A stretch of DNA of 64,000 bases from Spirochaetia bacterium (GTDB lineage Bacteria; Spirochaetota; Spirochaetia; Treponematales; Treponemataceae), in contig CAAGIR010000142.1 in assembly GCA_900769975.1 (NCBI GenBank), forward strand, positions 52,739 to 116,738, written 5' to 3'. The notes beneath the pieces are model-generated. The model saw nothing but the letters and a program-made list of their open reading frames with translations. It had not been told where the DNA came from and ran no database searches. The position numbers were made by a program, and so were the translations under genes. Of this stretch, positions 37,232 through 46,617 are shown piece by piece; within the stretch, counting starts at the first letter, position 1, and each line of letters starts with the position of its first letter.

Positions 37232-38581
37232 TTACACCTTTCGTAAAATGTCCAACGGCTTTTCCTTGCCCGCTTTTCTTGCAGGAAAATACGAAACAAT
37301 TGCCGATAAAACAAGAACCCCTAAAATAATCAGTACAATCTGCAAAACAGGAATTTGAATGGGTATGTGCTGCAAATAATAAGCAGGATTCATAAGATGA
37401 AAAGAAGAACCATGAAAGATTTTTAACACAAAATTAATAAGGGTGTCAATTGAATTTATAATCTGATTTGAAAAAACTGCAAATAACAATCCAATGGGAA
37501 CACCGATAATAATACCGCCACCACCGCATATAATGCCTGCCATCAAAAAGGAAAGCGTAATGCCTCCTGGTGAGCCGCCTATACTTTTTAAAATTGCAAT
37601 TTCTTTTTGACGTTCCATAACAAGCATTACAATTGCGGAGGAAATATTAACAGACGCAACAAGAATTATCATTATCATAACAAAAATAAGCATAACTTTT
37701 GTTGATGAAAAATTTTCAAATTCTGCAGAATGAATCTGGTCCCATCTGTAAACATTTGCATACCTTCCAAAAAATCGTGAACAATCAAGCTGGATACGCA
37801 CAATTTCTGTAGAAAAAGGATTTTCACATTCCATCAAAATTCCGTAATCTGCATTTTCCAAAGACAAATTATTATACGCAGTAGAAAGAGGCACAAAAAC
37901 CCAGAACTGGTCCAATTCCTGATACCCGGACGAAACAATTGCCACAATTTTTAGGGAAGTCAGTTTTGGCACAATTCTTGCTGTACTTTTTTCGCCAGAA
38001 TCTTCCTCCGCTTTTATATAATTTGATTTTTTTGAATTTCTGGTTGTGATTATTTTAAGGGAATCGCCAGTTTTAAGATTTAAATCCTGTGCAAGTTTAT
38101 CTCCAATCACGCAGACTTTTTCATTATATTTAAAATGAGAAAGATTTCCCTCTTTGACTTCAAAAAAAGTCCTAAACGACTCATTAACCTGGAAAATATC
38201 AGATTGCATCGCACGAATTTCTATTCCGCTGCGCACATTTTTTCCCGCTCCAAGTGCAGAAATTATTATTTCAGGATAACTCGCCGTAATTCCCTTTACA
38301 TTTAACACATCCTTTGAATACTGACAAAAATTTTCTGCATTTTTAACCTGGGGAATGCTGGAAGCAACATACGCTTTTAAATGTCCTGATGACAAACCGA
38401 TAATTCTTTGCGTCATTCCGTTTATCAACCCGTTTGATATGGAAATTACCAAAATCATAGGGACAAGGCTCAATCCAATGCAAAACATTGCACCAATTAT
38501 GCTTTTTCGTGCAGAAGATTTTTTTTCAGTTTTAGGGAAAACAAGACTTTTTGTAAATTTTAAAGAAGATAAAAATGTCAT
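37232..38581 (-). CDS. LolC/LolE-family ABC transporter permease
   Basis: A 449-residue inner-membrane protein with the MacB/LolE topology: one membrane helix near 28-50, a large periplasmic domain of about 60-290, then three helices to the C terminus, with KEIAILKSIGGSPGGI marking the FtsX-domain coupling helix. With the ATPase and the second permease it should extract lipoproteins from the inner membrane. It overlaps the ATPase gene by four bases. Confidence 0.86.
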   Translation of the reverse strand: MTFLSSLKFTKSLVFPKTEKKSSARKSIIGAMFCIGLSLVPMILVISISNGLINGMTQRIIGLSSGHLKAYVASSIPQVKNAENFCQYSKDVLNVKGITASYPEIIISALGAGKNVRSGIEIRAMQSDIFQVNESFRTFFEVKEGNLSHFKYNEKVCVIGDKLAQDLNLKTGDSLKIITTRNSKKSNYIKAEEDSGEKSTARIVPKLTSLKIVAIVSSGYQELDQFWVFVPLSTAYNNLSLENADYGILMECENPFSTEIVRIQLDCSRFFGRYANVYRWDQIHSAEFENFSSTKVMLIFVMIMIILVASVNISSAIVMLVMERQKEIAILKSIGGSPGGITLSFLMAGIICGGGGIIIGVPIGLLFAVFSNQIINSIDTLINFVLKIFHGSSFHLMNPAYYLQHIPIQIPVLQIVLIILGVLVLSAIVSYFPARKAGKEKPLDILRKV

Positions 38582-39276
38582 TGCAACTTACCTTCCACAA
38601 TTTTATATTGCCTGTCACCTTTTTTTGCAAGATTTAAGTCATGCGTAACAAGAATGAGCGTTTTTTGATATTTTTCTACCATGGAAAACAAAAGGTTTCC
38701 GATTTTTTCAGCATTTGCTGGGTCAAGATTTCCAGTAGGTTCGTCTGCCAGAATTAATTGAGGATTATTTATTAATGCCCTCGCAACGGCAATGCGCTGA
38801 CGTTCACCGCCCGAAAGTTGATTTGGCAAATGCTTTTTTCTTTCGTAAACTCCCACATCTGCCAAAAGTTTTTCTGCCTTTTGAATTGCTTCTTTTTTGG
38901 GAATTCCCAAAATTAATGCAGGCATGTAAACATTTTCAAGTGCAGTAAAATCTTTTAAAAGATAATGAAACTGAAAAATTAATCCCAGAAATTTAGACCT
39001 GTATTCTGAAAGTTGTTTTTCATTCAGATTTCCAACATTCCATTTTCCAGCTGTCACTTTTCCTTTGTTAAAAGTATCAATTCCACCGATTATGTTTAAA
39101 AGCGTACTTTTTCCGCAACCGCTTTCGCCTACAATTACAATTTTGCTGCCGTTTTCTACACAAAGGTTTAAATCTTTTAATACTGTTAACGTTTCGCTGT
39201 CGCTTATATATTTTTTTTCCAAATCAGAAATTTCAAGAATTCCTTTTTGATTTTTCATTTCATTTTCATTATTCAT
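38578..39276 (-). CDS. lolD: Lipoprotein-releasing ABC ATPase LolD
   Basis: A 232-residue ABC ATPase of the LolD/MacB type. Walker A is GESGCGKSTLLNIIG, the Q-loop FQFHYLLKDFTALENVYMP is characteristic of the family, the signature is LSGGERQRIAVARAL, Walker B is LILADEPTGNLD, and the H-loop is LVTHD. It is flanked by both permeases with overlapping codons, making a LolCDE-like complex. Confidence 0.92.
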   Translation of the reverse strand: MNNENEMKNQKGILEISDLEKKYISDSETLTVLKDLNLCVENGSKIVIVGESGCGKSTLLNIIGGIDTFNKGKVTAGKWNVGNLNEKQLSEYRSKFLGLIFQFHYLLKDFTALENVYMPALILGIPKKEAIQKAEKLLADVGVYERKKHLPNQLSGGERQRIAVARALINNPQLILADEPTGNLDPANAEKIGNLLFSMVEKYQKTLILVTHDLNLAKKGDRQYKIVEGKLQ

Positions 39277-40588
39277 AATGCAAAACCTCCGAAACTGTTA
39301 ATTTTAAGACATTTTTACTTGCTGCCCATGAGGCAAAAAGCGGAGAAACAATTCCGAACAAAGTTATCATAACGACTTCCTTTGGAAAAATTCTTGCAGG
39401 AATTGAAGCATAAACACTGTACGTAGAATTTTCCTGAACATACATTAGATTTTCAGGCTCTGTAATGAACGTAACGGCATATTGAAGGCAGAACATAATT
39501 TTTGAAATGATTTTAAATACAACATCGGAATTATCTGCAATTATAATTCCCAAAATCATTCCACAAACCGCTCCAATAAAGCCCATAAACATTCCTTTTA
39601 AAATAAACACAAGTTTAATTTCCCACTTTTTCGCCCCAAGTGCAGACAATATTGCAATTTCACTTTTACGTTCAAAAACAATTCGCCTCATTCCATTGTA
39701 AATGTTAATTGCCACAACGACGAAAATAAGCGCAACCAAAAGGAACAACATATTTTTTTCGATTTTAAGCGCCCCGAAAAAACTTTTGTTATAATTCCGC
39801 CACGAATCAAAATTTGCCTGCGGAAAATTCTTTTTAATTTGAGAAATGATTTTTACATCTGCATCATATTTTGCAAATTTAAGCCCCCAGTTTCTTTTTG
39901 AATTTTTTCCAAAATATTCCTGTGCCGCATCCAGATTTACAAAAGCATAACCGTTATTAATTTCCTGATATCCGCAGGAAAAAATGCCTGTTACAACGAA
40001 AATTCTGTCATCTGAAAAAAGTTCCACATCACTACCGCCACTCATAATCAAAAGATTGACAGTGTCCCCCACAGAAACTCCAAGACTATTTGCAAGATAA
40101 TAGCCCAAAACTATTGAATTCTTGCTGGACAAATCAAAATCGCCATGTACTATCTGCAATTCTCGCTTAAAACCTTTATCTTCGTTCAAAATATTTTCCG
40201 ACACACCACGAACAATTACCGAATTTGTTTCGTTCTTTTTACCCGTCATGAGCGACTGCGCTTCATAAAAAACAGAAACGCTTTCAATATTTTTATTATC
40301 AGTACAGAATTTTACAAAATCATTTTCCATTTCTTCTGGTAAATCTGTTACCCTCCCATGGTAAGAAGAAATTTCCAGAATTGAATCGATAAAACTCATT
40401 TGAAAACCGTTCATCACGCTGATTACGACAATTAAAGTCATAACACCAATGCAAATTCCAAGCGTTGCCAAAAAAGATGTTACAGCCGAACGTCCTTTTC
40501 TATCCACACTCGCAAATCTGTTTGAGACAAAACTTATCCACCTGATTTTTTTGAAGGCACTACCAGTATTTTCATTTTTTTTAATCAT
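39269..40588 (-). CDS. LolC/LolE-family ABC transporter permease
   Basis: A 439-residue permease with the same one-plus-three helix plan as its partner. It has RKGRSAVTSFLATLGICIGVM near residue 32, a periplasmic domain of about 60-280, then RKSEIAILSALGAKKWEIK ahead of the last helices. Its start overlaps the end of the lipoprotein gene by eight bases. The two permeases differ enough to suggest a heterodimer. Confidence 0.86.
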   Translation of the reverse strand: MIKKNENTGSAFKKIRWISFVSNRFASVDRKGRSAVTSFLATLGICIGVMTLIVVISVMNGFQMSFIDSILEISSYHGRVTDLPEEMENDFVKFCTDNKNIESVSVFYEAQSLMTGKKNETNSVIVRGVSENILNEDKGFKRELQIVHGDFDLSSKNSIVLGYYLANSLGVSVGDTVNLLIMSGGSDVELFSDDRIFVVTGIFSCGYQEINNGYAFVNLDAAQEYFGKNSKRNWGLKFAKYDADVKIISQIKKNFPQANFDSWRNYNKSFFGALKIEKNMLFLLVALIFVVVAINIYNGMRRIVFERKSEIAILSALGAKKWEIKLVFILKGMFMGFIGAVCGMILGIIIADNSDVVFKIISKIMFCLQYAVTFITEPENLMYVQENSTYSVYASIPARIFPKEVVMITLFGIVSPLFASWAASKNVLKLTVSEVLHYE

Positions 40589-41783
40589 AATTTTTTACCC
40601 TCAAAATATTTTCGCCCAGACTATACACTTCTTTTACTTTTATATCATTTTCATAATAAGTTTTTACATTAAAATCGTCATCAAAAAATACCTGACTTGT
40701 ATAATTCCCTTTTTCAATTGAATATTTGTTCTTCATTTTTAAAACATCATCCTCAAAATATTCAAAATCTGGAGGAATATCATCGGGATTTTTTGTATAG
40801 ACATATTTTTTTGAAAAACTGTCCGTAAGAAGCGAAAAATCTTCTATATAATAATATTCTGTGCTTTCATTTTCGATTATATTTAAATCATCATCATATT
40901 TAATAACATTTTGCAAAACAAGGTATTCTTTATCTTCATAAACGGCAAATGTCTGCTTTCCCGTAACTTTTTTGTTTTCATTATATTCTGTGACAATTTT
41001 TTTATCTGCCGTAAGGCTTTCAATTTTTACGACATTCTGCATCTGCTCATCATAAAAATAATTTTTTACACAAACAGCCTTTTGTTCATTTTTTAATGCG
41101 GAGGATTTTACTTCCCATTCTTCTACCGAGGTAAGCCTGTAATCAAAATCATAAAATTTTCTTGTTACTTTATTATCCTGACCGAAAATTATACAATATC
41201 CGTTTTCTGTTTTCTGCCGAATAAAACGTTCATTTTCAAATTCCATAAAAAGAAGCTGATTATTCTTGCCAATATATTCTTTTTGCAAATCTTTTTCATC
41301 TATAATTCGTTCAATTTCTTCGTCTTTCTGTTCAACCTCTTCAAGACCGCCATCGGCAGCATCTTCCAGAAAAGCAATTTCATCGGCAATTCTTTTTTCT
41401 TCAATCGCAAGTAACAAACTTTCTACCCATTGTGCATCATCAAGTGACGGCAGATAATACCCAGACGATTCAAAAACTCCAGAATAATCAGTCAAATATT
41501 TTTCAAAATAATAAAATGACAATTCCCCTTTGATTTTTTTGTATGACAGGATTTTTTTTAAATAAAAAAGCGGATTATTGTCATTATTTTCTGATTTTAA
41601 CACAGATAAAATATTATTAAACAGATAATCATTAAACTTTTTTTGTTTGTCTGCTGTAACATTGTTTTGTACAGACAGTTCTTCCGCTTTCTTTTTACAA
41701 CCTGAAAAAGAAAAACAGACAATCAGCAAAAGAAAAAAGAGAAAAGTTTTAATTTTTGTGTATCCGACACCTTTTTTATGCAT
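40581..41783 (-). CDS. Predicted lipoprotein of unknown function
   Basis: A 400-residue protein with a signal peptide and lipobox VCFSFSGC (Cys near 29), so it should be lipid-anchored. The mature part is very charged and Glu/Asp/Lys-rich; its second half carries repeating strands such as EYNENKKVTGKQTFAVYED and NKYSIEKGNYTSQVFFDDD, reminiscent of MORN- or YD-like antiparallel repeats. No enzyme motif is seen. It is located directly before the Lol-type transporter that should sort lipoproteins. The ribosome site is weak. Confidence 0.65.
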   Translation of the reverse strand: MHKKGVGYTKIKTFLFFLLLIVCFSFSGCKKKAEELSVQNNVTADKQKKFNDYLFNNILSVLKSENNDNNPLFYLKKILSYKKIKGELSFYYFEKYLTDYSGVFESSGYYLPSLDDAQWVESLLLAIEEKRIADEIAFLEDAADGGLEEVEQKDEEIERIIDEKDLQKEYIGKNNQLLFMEFENERFIRQKTENGYCIIFGQDNKVTRKFYDFDYRLTSVEEWEVKSSALKNEQKAVCVKNYFYDEQMQNVVKIESLTADKKIVTEYNENKKVTGKQTFAVYEDKEYLVLQNVIKYDDDLNIIENESTEYYYIEDFSLLTDSFSKKYVYTKNPDDIPPDFEYFEDDVLKMKNKYSIEKGNYTSQVFFDDDFNVKTYYENDIKVKEVYSLGENILRVKNYD

Positions 41784-41792
41784 TTTTTATGA

Positions 41793-42662
41793 TTATAAAC
41801 CTAAAAAGTCATCGATATATGCTTCTGCGGAAAAAGGTTTTATGTCACCGTATTTTTCACCAGTACAGATAAAAGCAATCGGAAGATTTAATTCCTTTCC
41901 AACAGAAACCGCCACTCCGCCTTTTGCAGTTGAATCATATTTTGTCAAAATTATTGCATCAACTCCAACAGCATCATTAAAAACTTCTGCCTGACGTAAA
42001 GCATTTTGTCCTGTTGTTGCATCTAGAACAATAATTTTTTTATAGCATCCTTCATCAGCTTTCTGACGGCATGTCCTGTCAATTTTCTGTAATTCCCGAA
42101 CAAGATTTTCTTTATTATGAAGACGTCCCGCTGTATCAGCAAGTACAAGTCCGTTTCCTTTTGATTTTAAAGCATCTGCCGCATCAAATACAACAGCCGA
42201 AGGATCTGAACCATGCTGATGACTTACAACACGAACCCCCACACGTTCTCCATGCATTGCAAGCTGTTCAATTGCGGCCGCCCTGAAAGTATCGGCACTG
42301 GCAAGAATGATGTTTTCAAGCCCGTTATTTTTATAATAATTTGCCAGTTTTGCAACGCTCGTAGTTTTACCAACACCATTAACACCCAAAACCATCCATA
42401 CATTATGTTTGTCTTCTTCTGGTTTTAATTCTACAGTTTTGACATTTTGCAAAAGAAGTTCCTTTAATTTTAAAAGTATCTGGTTTTCATCGGTAATTTT
42501 TTCTTTTGAGCAAATATTTTCAAGTTCTTCTACAAGAGTATATGCCGCTTTTGCACCTATATCACCTTCTACAAGTAAATCAGTTAAATCATCATAAAAA
42601 TCTTCGTTTTTTTTGCCTTTTTGAAACAAGCTTTTTAATCTTTCGCCTATACTTTTTCCCAT
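41793..42662 (-). CDS. ftsY: Signal recognition particle receptor FtsY
   Basis: A 289-residue SRP receptor GTPase that docks ribosome-SRP complexes at the membrane. It has GVNGVGKTTSVAKLANYY near residue 95, DTFRAAAIEQL, DTAGRLHNKENLVREL and TKYDSTAKGG. It lacks the acidic N-terminal A domain of E. coli FtsY and consists of N and G domains only, as in many other bacteria. Confidence 0.95.
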   Translation of the reverse strand: MGKSIGERLKSLFQKGKKNEDFYDDLTDLLVEGDIGAKAAYTLVEELENICSKEKITDENQILLKLKELLLQNVKTVELKPEEDKHNVWMVLGVNGVGKTTSVAKLANYYKNNGLENIILASADTFRAAAIEQLAMHGERVGVRVVSHQHGSDPSAVVFDAADALKSKGNGLVLADTAGRLHNKENLVRELQKIDRTCRQKADEGCYKKIIVLDATTGQNALRQAEVFNDAVGVDAIILTKYDSTAKGGVAVSVGKELNLPIAFICTGEKYGDIKPFSAEAYIDDFLGL

Positions 42663-42665
42663 TTT

Positions 42666-44447
42666 TTATTCACCTTCTTTTATATTTTCAAAATTTTCAT
42701 TATTATCAGAAACTATTTTATCTGCGGTGCCTTTGCTGTTGCTGACACTGTTGATTTCATCGTTTAAATCATCTTTTATATCGTTATTCTGATTATCCTG
42801 CATTTCATTTTTCTGATTAACCATAAACGATTCATCAAATGAATTCTGTTTTATTAAAGGAACGTTTTTTGCTTTTTGAGGCAACACAGAGTTTGCTGCA
42901 ATAAAATAACGTACAATTTCAAAAACAAACAAAACTCCACACCCTATAGAAATTCCACAGAAAATATTATTCCACGTCTGGATTTGTTGTGCTTTTTCAT
43001 ATGTTTCCAAGCCGTTTGTATAAAGTTTTGCAGTATTTTGCAATTCACCTGTAGTAATGAACGTAGGAATCAACGACAAAATCAATAAACTGTAAGAGCC
43101 ATACATCCATCTACGTCTGGTATCGATATATTTTTCCCTGTCAAAAGTTTTAGGATTGATAGAAACAAAATTATTTTCAAAAACCATTTTTTCGGGAATA
43201 TAAAAGAAAGCATTTTCACCGTCTTCCGAAATAAATTCCCCCAAAATGTTATTTCCGTTTATTTTAATAGAACTTTTTCTGCCTGTTTGCTGAGCTGCCG
43301 CTTCTCCATTTGCAAATATTTCACCCAAAACAGGTTTTACAAGTCCGACAGTAAGATTTCCTTCTTTTTTTTCTTCAAGATTTACTTCTATTAAATACTG
43401 AGTATTTCCTTCAAAATAATAATTCGTCGAGGCAGTTTTAAATCTATCTGAAACAAACTGAACATTATGCACACCCGACTGAAGCACAAAACTTTCCGCA
43501 TTTTGAAACAAAATATCATCAAAATATATACGTACATTTTGCTGTGCTTCAACAGGATTTATATTGATTTTAATGTCCACAGGCATAGAATTTGTTAAAA
43601 CTGGAATAATTTGAGTTGCAAGACTTGAACATATAAAATCAAGCTCATTAATTGAACCGATTTCGTTCACCGAACCAATAACTTTTGCATTTGGGTACAA
43701 AATCACTTCGACTTTTACATTAATATAATCACCATATTTTGTTATCGTTCCCGTAAGAAGCGAATTTATGTTTTTTGCATTGATTTCCTCTTCAAAATCA
43801 GCATCCAAAGGGCTTAATTTACTTACTTTTTCAGACGGATTATATAACGCAGAAAAATCATTATTATAAAAAGTGATTTGTTCCTGCTGAATAACCTTGC
43901 TGTCTATTGAAAAGATATTTTTAAAAAGATTTTTATATAATTCCAGTTCGTTTGAACTATCATTTTTCTGATTTTTTTCGATAAGGTCAAGTTTTTCTTC
44001 CGTCTGTTGTATCAGTTCATTCTGCTTTTTTACAGAATCATCGATTTGCTTCTGGATTTCTTGAATTTTCTTATCTTCTTCTTTAATTTTTGCCTGCAAA
44101 GATTTTTCTGATAAATTTTGAACAACATAAGAATCCCTTTTTTTGATAGCACTGGAAAGTTGCAGAAAAAGAGACTGCCTTTCTTTTAAAAGTGTTTTGC
44201 TTTCCCTGTTATATAATTCATCAGGATAAACATTTCGTTCAAGCGAAGAACTTAATTTTTCAAGAATTGAAACTGGAATAGTTTCGGAAAGAGCCTTATT
44301 TACGGAAACATCTTCCTGCCCTTTTGCAAAATCAAATTTCTGCGAGGCAATAATCCACTTTGATTTTTCAGCACAAAAAATATTTTGCAAATAAATCGAG
44401 AAAAACAATAAAATAAAAAGTTTTTTTAAAATATTTTTATTCGTCAT
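42666..44447 (-). CDS. Exported coiled-coil membrane protein of unknown function
   Basis: A protein of about 593 residues. It has a signal peptide (FFSIYLQNIFCAEKS), a long coiled coil near 95-170 rich in Glu, Lys and Gln, a middle region of beta strands (about 270-400) that may hold a PEGA-like surface domain (INPVEAQQNVRIYFDDIL), two membrane helices near 455-475 and 505-530, and an Asn/Asp-rich tail. The family is not recognised. The frame runs back into prfB; two ATGs in tandem (44450, 44447) follow GAGG, and the second fits spacing better. Confidence 0.55.
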   Translation of the reverse strand: MTNKNILKKLFILLFFSIYLQNIFCAEKSKWIIASQKFDFAKGQEDVSVNKALSETIPVSILEKLSSSLERNVYPDELYNRESKTLLKERQSLFLQLSSAIKKRDSYVVQNLSEKSLQAKIKEEDKKIQEIQKQIDDSVKKQNELIQQTEEKLDLIEKNQKNDSSNELELYKNLFKNIFSIDSKVIQQEQITFYNNDFSALYNPSEKVSKLSPLDADFEEEINAKNINSLLTGTITKYGDYINVKVEVILYPNAKVIGSVNEIGSINELDFICSSLATQIIPVLTNSMPVDIKININPVEAQQNVRIYFDDILFQNAESFVLQSGVHNVQFVSDRFKTASTNYYFEGNTQYLIEVNLEEKKEGNLTVGLVKPVLGEIFANGEAAAQQTGRKSSIKINGNNILGEFISEDGENAFFYIPEKMVFENNFVSINPKTFDREKYIDTRRRWMYGSYSLLILSLIPTFITTGELQNTAKLYTNGLETYEKAQQIQTWNNIFCGISIGCGVLFVFEIVRYFIAANSVLPQKAKNVPLIKQNSFDESFMVNQKNEMQDNQNNDIKDDLNDEINSVSNSKGTADKIVSDNNENFENIKEGE

Positions 44448-45571
44448 CATCCTCGGCAGAACCGTCCATCGGAAGACCTTTCCATTTTGCAACCAGATAA
44501 GAATTCATAAAATCATCAAGTTCACCGTCCATAACAGCCTGAATATTTCCCGTTGAAAATTTGGTACGATGATCTTTTACCATTGTATAAGGACAAAAAA
44601 CATACGAGCGAATTTGGCTTCCAAAAGAAATTTCCTTTTTTTCAGCAGCGAATTTGGAATTTTCCTTTTCTTTTTGTTCCCGATAATATTCATAAAGACG
44701 TGCTTTGAGCATATTCATACAAGCTTGACGATTATAAAGTTGACTTCGTTCCGACTGACAAGCCACTACAATTCCTGTCGGAATATGTGTAAACCTTACA
44801 GCCGAATCAGTTTTATTAACATGCTGACCGCCTTTTCCGCCTGCACGATAAGTATCAACGCGCAAATCTTCAGGTTTTATGTCTACTTCGATTGTATCAT
44901 CAAGCACAGGATAAACATACACAGACGCAAAAGAAGTATGACGGCGTGCATTGGAATCAAAAGGAGAAATACGCACAAGCCTGTGAATACCGCCTTCACT
45001 TTTTAAATATCCGTAAACATAATCTCCAGAAATCTGAATTGTTATGGATTTTATACCGCCTTCTGCTTCAAGTTCATCTATAACTTCAGTTTTAAAACCA
45101 TGACGTTCTGCCCACCGCAAATACATTCTGCTCAGCATAAATGCCCAGTCACAAGCTTCTGTACCGCCAGCTCCTGCATGAACTGTAAGAAAAGCATCAT
45201 TTGAATCAACTTCTCCACTCAAAAGATTTAATATATTTAGTTTTTCAAATTCTTCTTTTGTTTCATCATACATTGTGCGAACTTCATCTTCATCGCTTTG
45301 TTCGCCAGATTCACCTGCAAGTTCATACATTGCTTCCAAATCATCCATTTGAGAAATGATTTTTCGCCAGGGTTCAACTCTGTTTTTTAATTTTCTGATT
45401 TGTGACATCACTTTTTCAGCAGTTTCGTGGTCATCCCAAAATCCAGGTGCTTCGGTGAGTTTTTCTTTTTCGGCAATTGATTTATCTATGGAAGCAGAGT
45501 CAAAGACGCCCCCAAACATTCATAATATCTTCTTTTAACTGTTCAATAGGTAATTTTAAATCTTCTAACAT
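44437..45571 (-). CDS. prfB: Peptide chain release factor 2 with programmed +1 frameshift
   Basis: RF2 of about 377 residues, terminating translation at UGA and UAA. The first 23 codons (MLEDLKLPIEQL...NVWGRL) start at ATG 45571 and are followed by an in-frame TGA at 45502-45500; a +1 shift on CTT TGA C joins the main frame. The RF2 stop-reading tripeptide SPF is in RISPFDSNARRHTSF and the catalytic GGQ is in RAGGKGGQHVNKT. It heads a run of more than ten minus-strand genes. No Shine-Dalgarno sequence precedes the ATG. Confidence 0.95.
45499..45516 (-). promoter_or_regulatory. prfB autoregulatory frameshift signal
   Basis: On the minus strand a GGGGG Shine-Dalgarno-like stretch sits just upstream of CTTTGAC, with the UGA as codon 24. 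This is the conserved layout by which low RF2 favours +1 slippage at CTT and thus its own synthesis. Confidence 0.9.
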
Positions 45572-45578
45572 ACATTAA

Positions 45579-45607
45579 AGAATATCAAAAACAAGTGATA
45601 AAATCAA
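45579..45607 (-). promoter_or_regulatory. prfB promoter abutting the start codon
   Basis: On the minus strand TTGATT (45607-45602), a 17-base spacer and TATTCT (45584-45579) end seven bases before the ATG at 45571, so the predicted first nucleotide is at or next to the start codon. Confidence 0.5.
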
Positions 45608-45633
45608 CGTAATAAAATCAACAAATCAAATAA

Positions 45634-45690
45634 TGTTAATGAGAATATTAATGATGTTAATGAGAATGCAAATGAGGCAAATGAGAATCT
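45634..45690. repeat. 21-bp tandem repeat, about 2.7 copies
   Basis: TGTTAATGAGAAT followed by eight bases recurs at 45634 and 45655, with a third, decayed copy (GGCAAATGAGAAT) from 45676. It lies between the divergent prfB and 45733 promoters and could set their spacing or bind a regulator. Confidence 0.6.
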
Positions 45691-45695
45691 TACTC

Positions 45696-45724
45696 TTGAT
45701 TTTTAGCAATTCTAATTATATTAT
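45696..45724 (+). promoter_or_regulatory. Promoter abutting the 45733 gene
   Basis: TTGATT at 45696-45701, a 17-base spacer and TATTAT at 45719-45724 end eight bases before the ATG at 45733, with no Shine-Dalgarno sequence between. Confidence 0.5.
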
Positions 45725-45732
45725 AAAAAGAT

Positions 45733-46605
45733 ATGAAAAAACTTTTTTGCATTTTGACTGGTTTATTTGTTTCAGTCTTTTTGTTTGCCGAACAACCTAT
45801 AGTCCACAATATTCGCTCCGAAGCAGGTAAAGGCTACAAAATTAACATTTTCTGGACAGTACCAGATAATCCAGAAAAAGAAATTACAGGTTTTTTAGTT
45901 TACAGGGACACACGCCAAATCGCTTCTTATTCACAGATAAAAAACATCACACCCATAGCAAGCCTTACTGCCGATTATACAGGCTACACAGATACAGTTT
46001 CAGATTTTAATGATTATTTTTATTGTGTAATTACGCTCACCGAAGAAACAAAAACACCTTACAATTTAATCCTCCTTTCTTATAATTCAACAGTAAAAGG
46101 TGTTCATCTCGCCATAAACACAAAGCAAACCGAACCAGTAAAAGAAGAAAAAGAAAAACTCTATTACGAAGGAACTTTGCGGGAAACACCGTTACCATTT
46201 ATAGATATGCAGAATGATTTAATAGTTCAGCCCACTATTTCTGATGAAACTGCTTCCATTACAGAATCTTTAATTACAAAAAAAGGACAAAAACAGCCGC
46301 TTTTAAAACCATACATTTTCGAAGAAGATTTAATATCACCAGACGGTGGAGATGATTACCTTTTGTTCGACATTTTAAAACAATATTTTGTACAGAAGAA
46401 TTACAAAGAAGCAATAACTCAGTTACACAAATTGGCTGGCACAAATATAAAAGACTCAACTAGAAACAGAGTTTATTTTTACATAGGTGAAGCTGAATAC
46501 CTTATGGGTGAATATGAAAATGCAGTTAAGTCTTTTGTAAAAGTGCAGAACGTTTATCCGACTCTTGCCAAAAAATGGATTAATTCAGCACTCGATAGAA
46601 TTTAA
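45733..46605 (+). CDS. Exported protein with FN3-like and TPR-like parts
   Basis: A 290-residue protein with a signal peptide ending near SVFLFAEQP. Residues about 25-110 look like a fibronectin type III-like domain (INIFWTVPDN, ITGFLVYRD, YTDTVSDFNDYFYCV). The last 70 residues are a pair of TPR-like helices (YKEAITQLHKLAG, GEAEYLMGEYENAVKSFVKV). This pairing suggests a periplasmic binding or scaffold protein. It converges on the TPR gene with 12 bases between stops. Confidence 0.65.
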   Translation: MKKLFCILTGLFVSVFLFAEQPIVHNIRSEAGKGYKINIFWTVPDNPEKEITGFLVYRDTRQIASYSQIKNITPIASLTADYTGYTDTVSDFNDYFYCVITLTEETKTPYNLILLSYNSTVKGVHLAINTKQTEPVKEEKEKLYYEGTLRETPLPFIDMQNDLIVQPTISDETASITESLITKKGQKQPLLKPYIFEEDLISPDGGDDYLLFDILKQYFVQKNYKEAITQLHKLAGTNIKDSTRNRVYFYIGEAEYLMGEYENAVKSFVKVQNVYPTLAKKWINSALDRI

Positions 46606-46617
46606 TTCCCGCAACTT

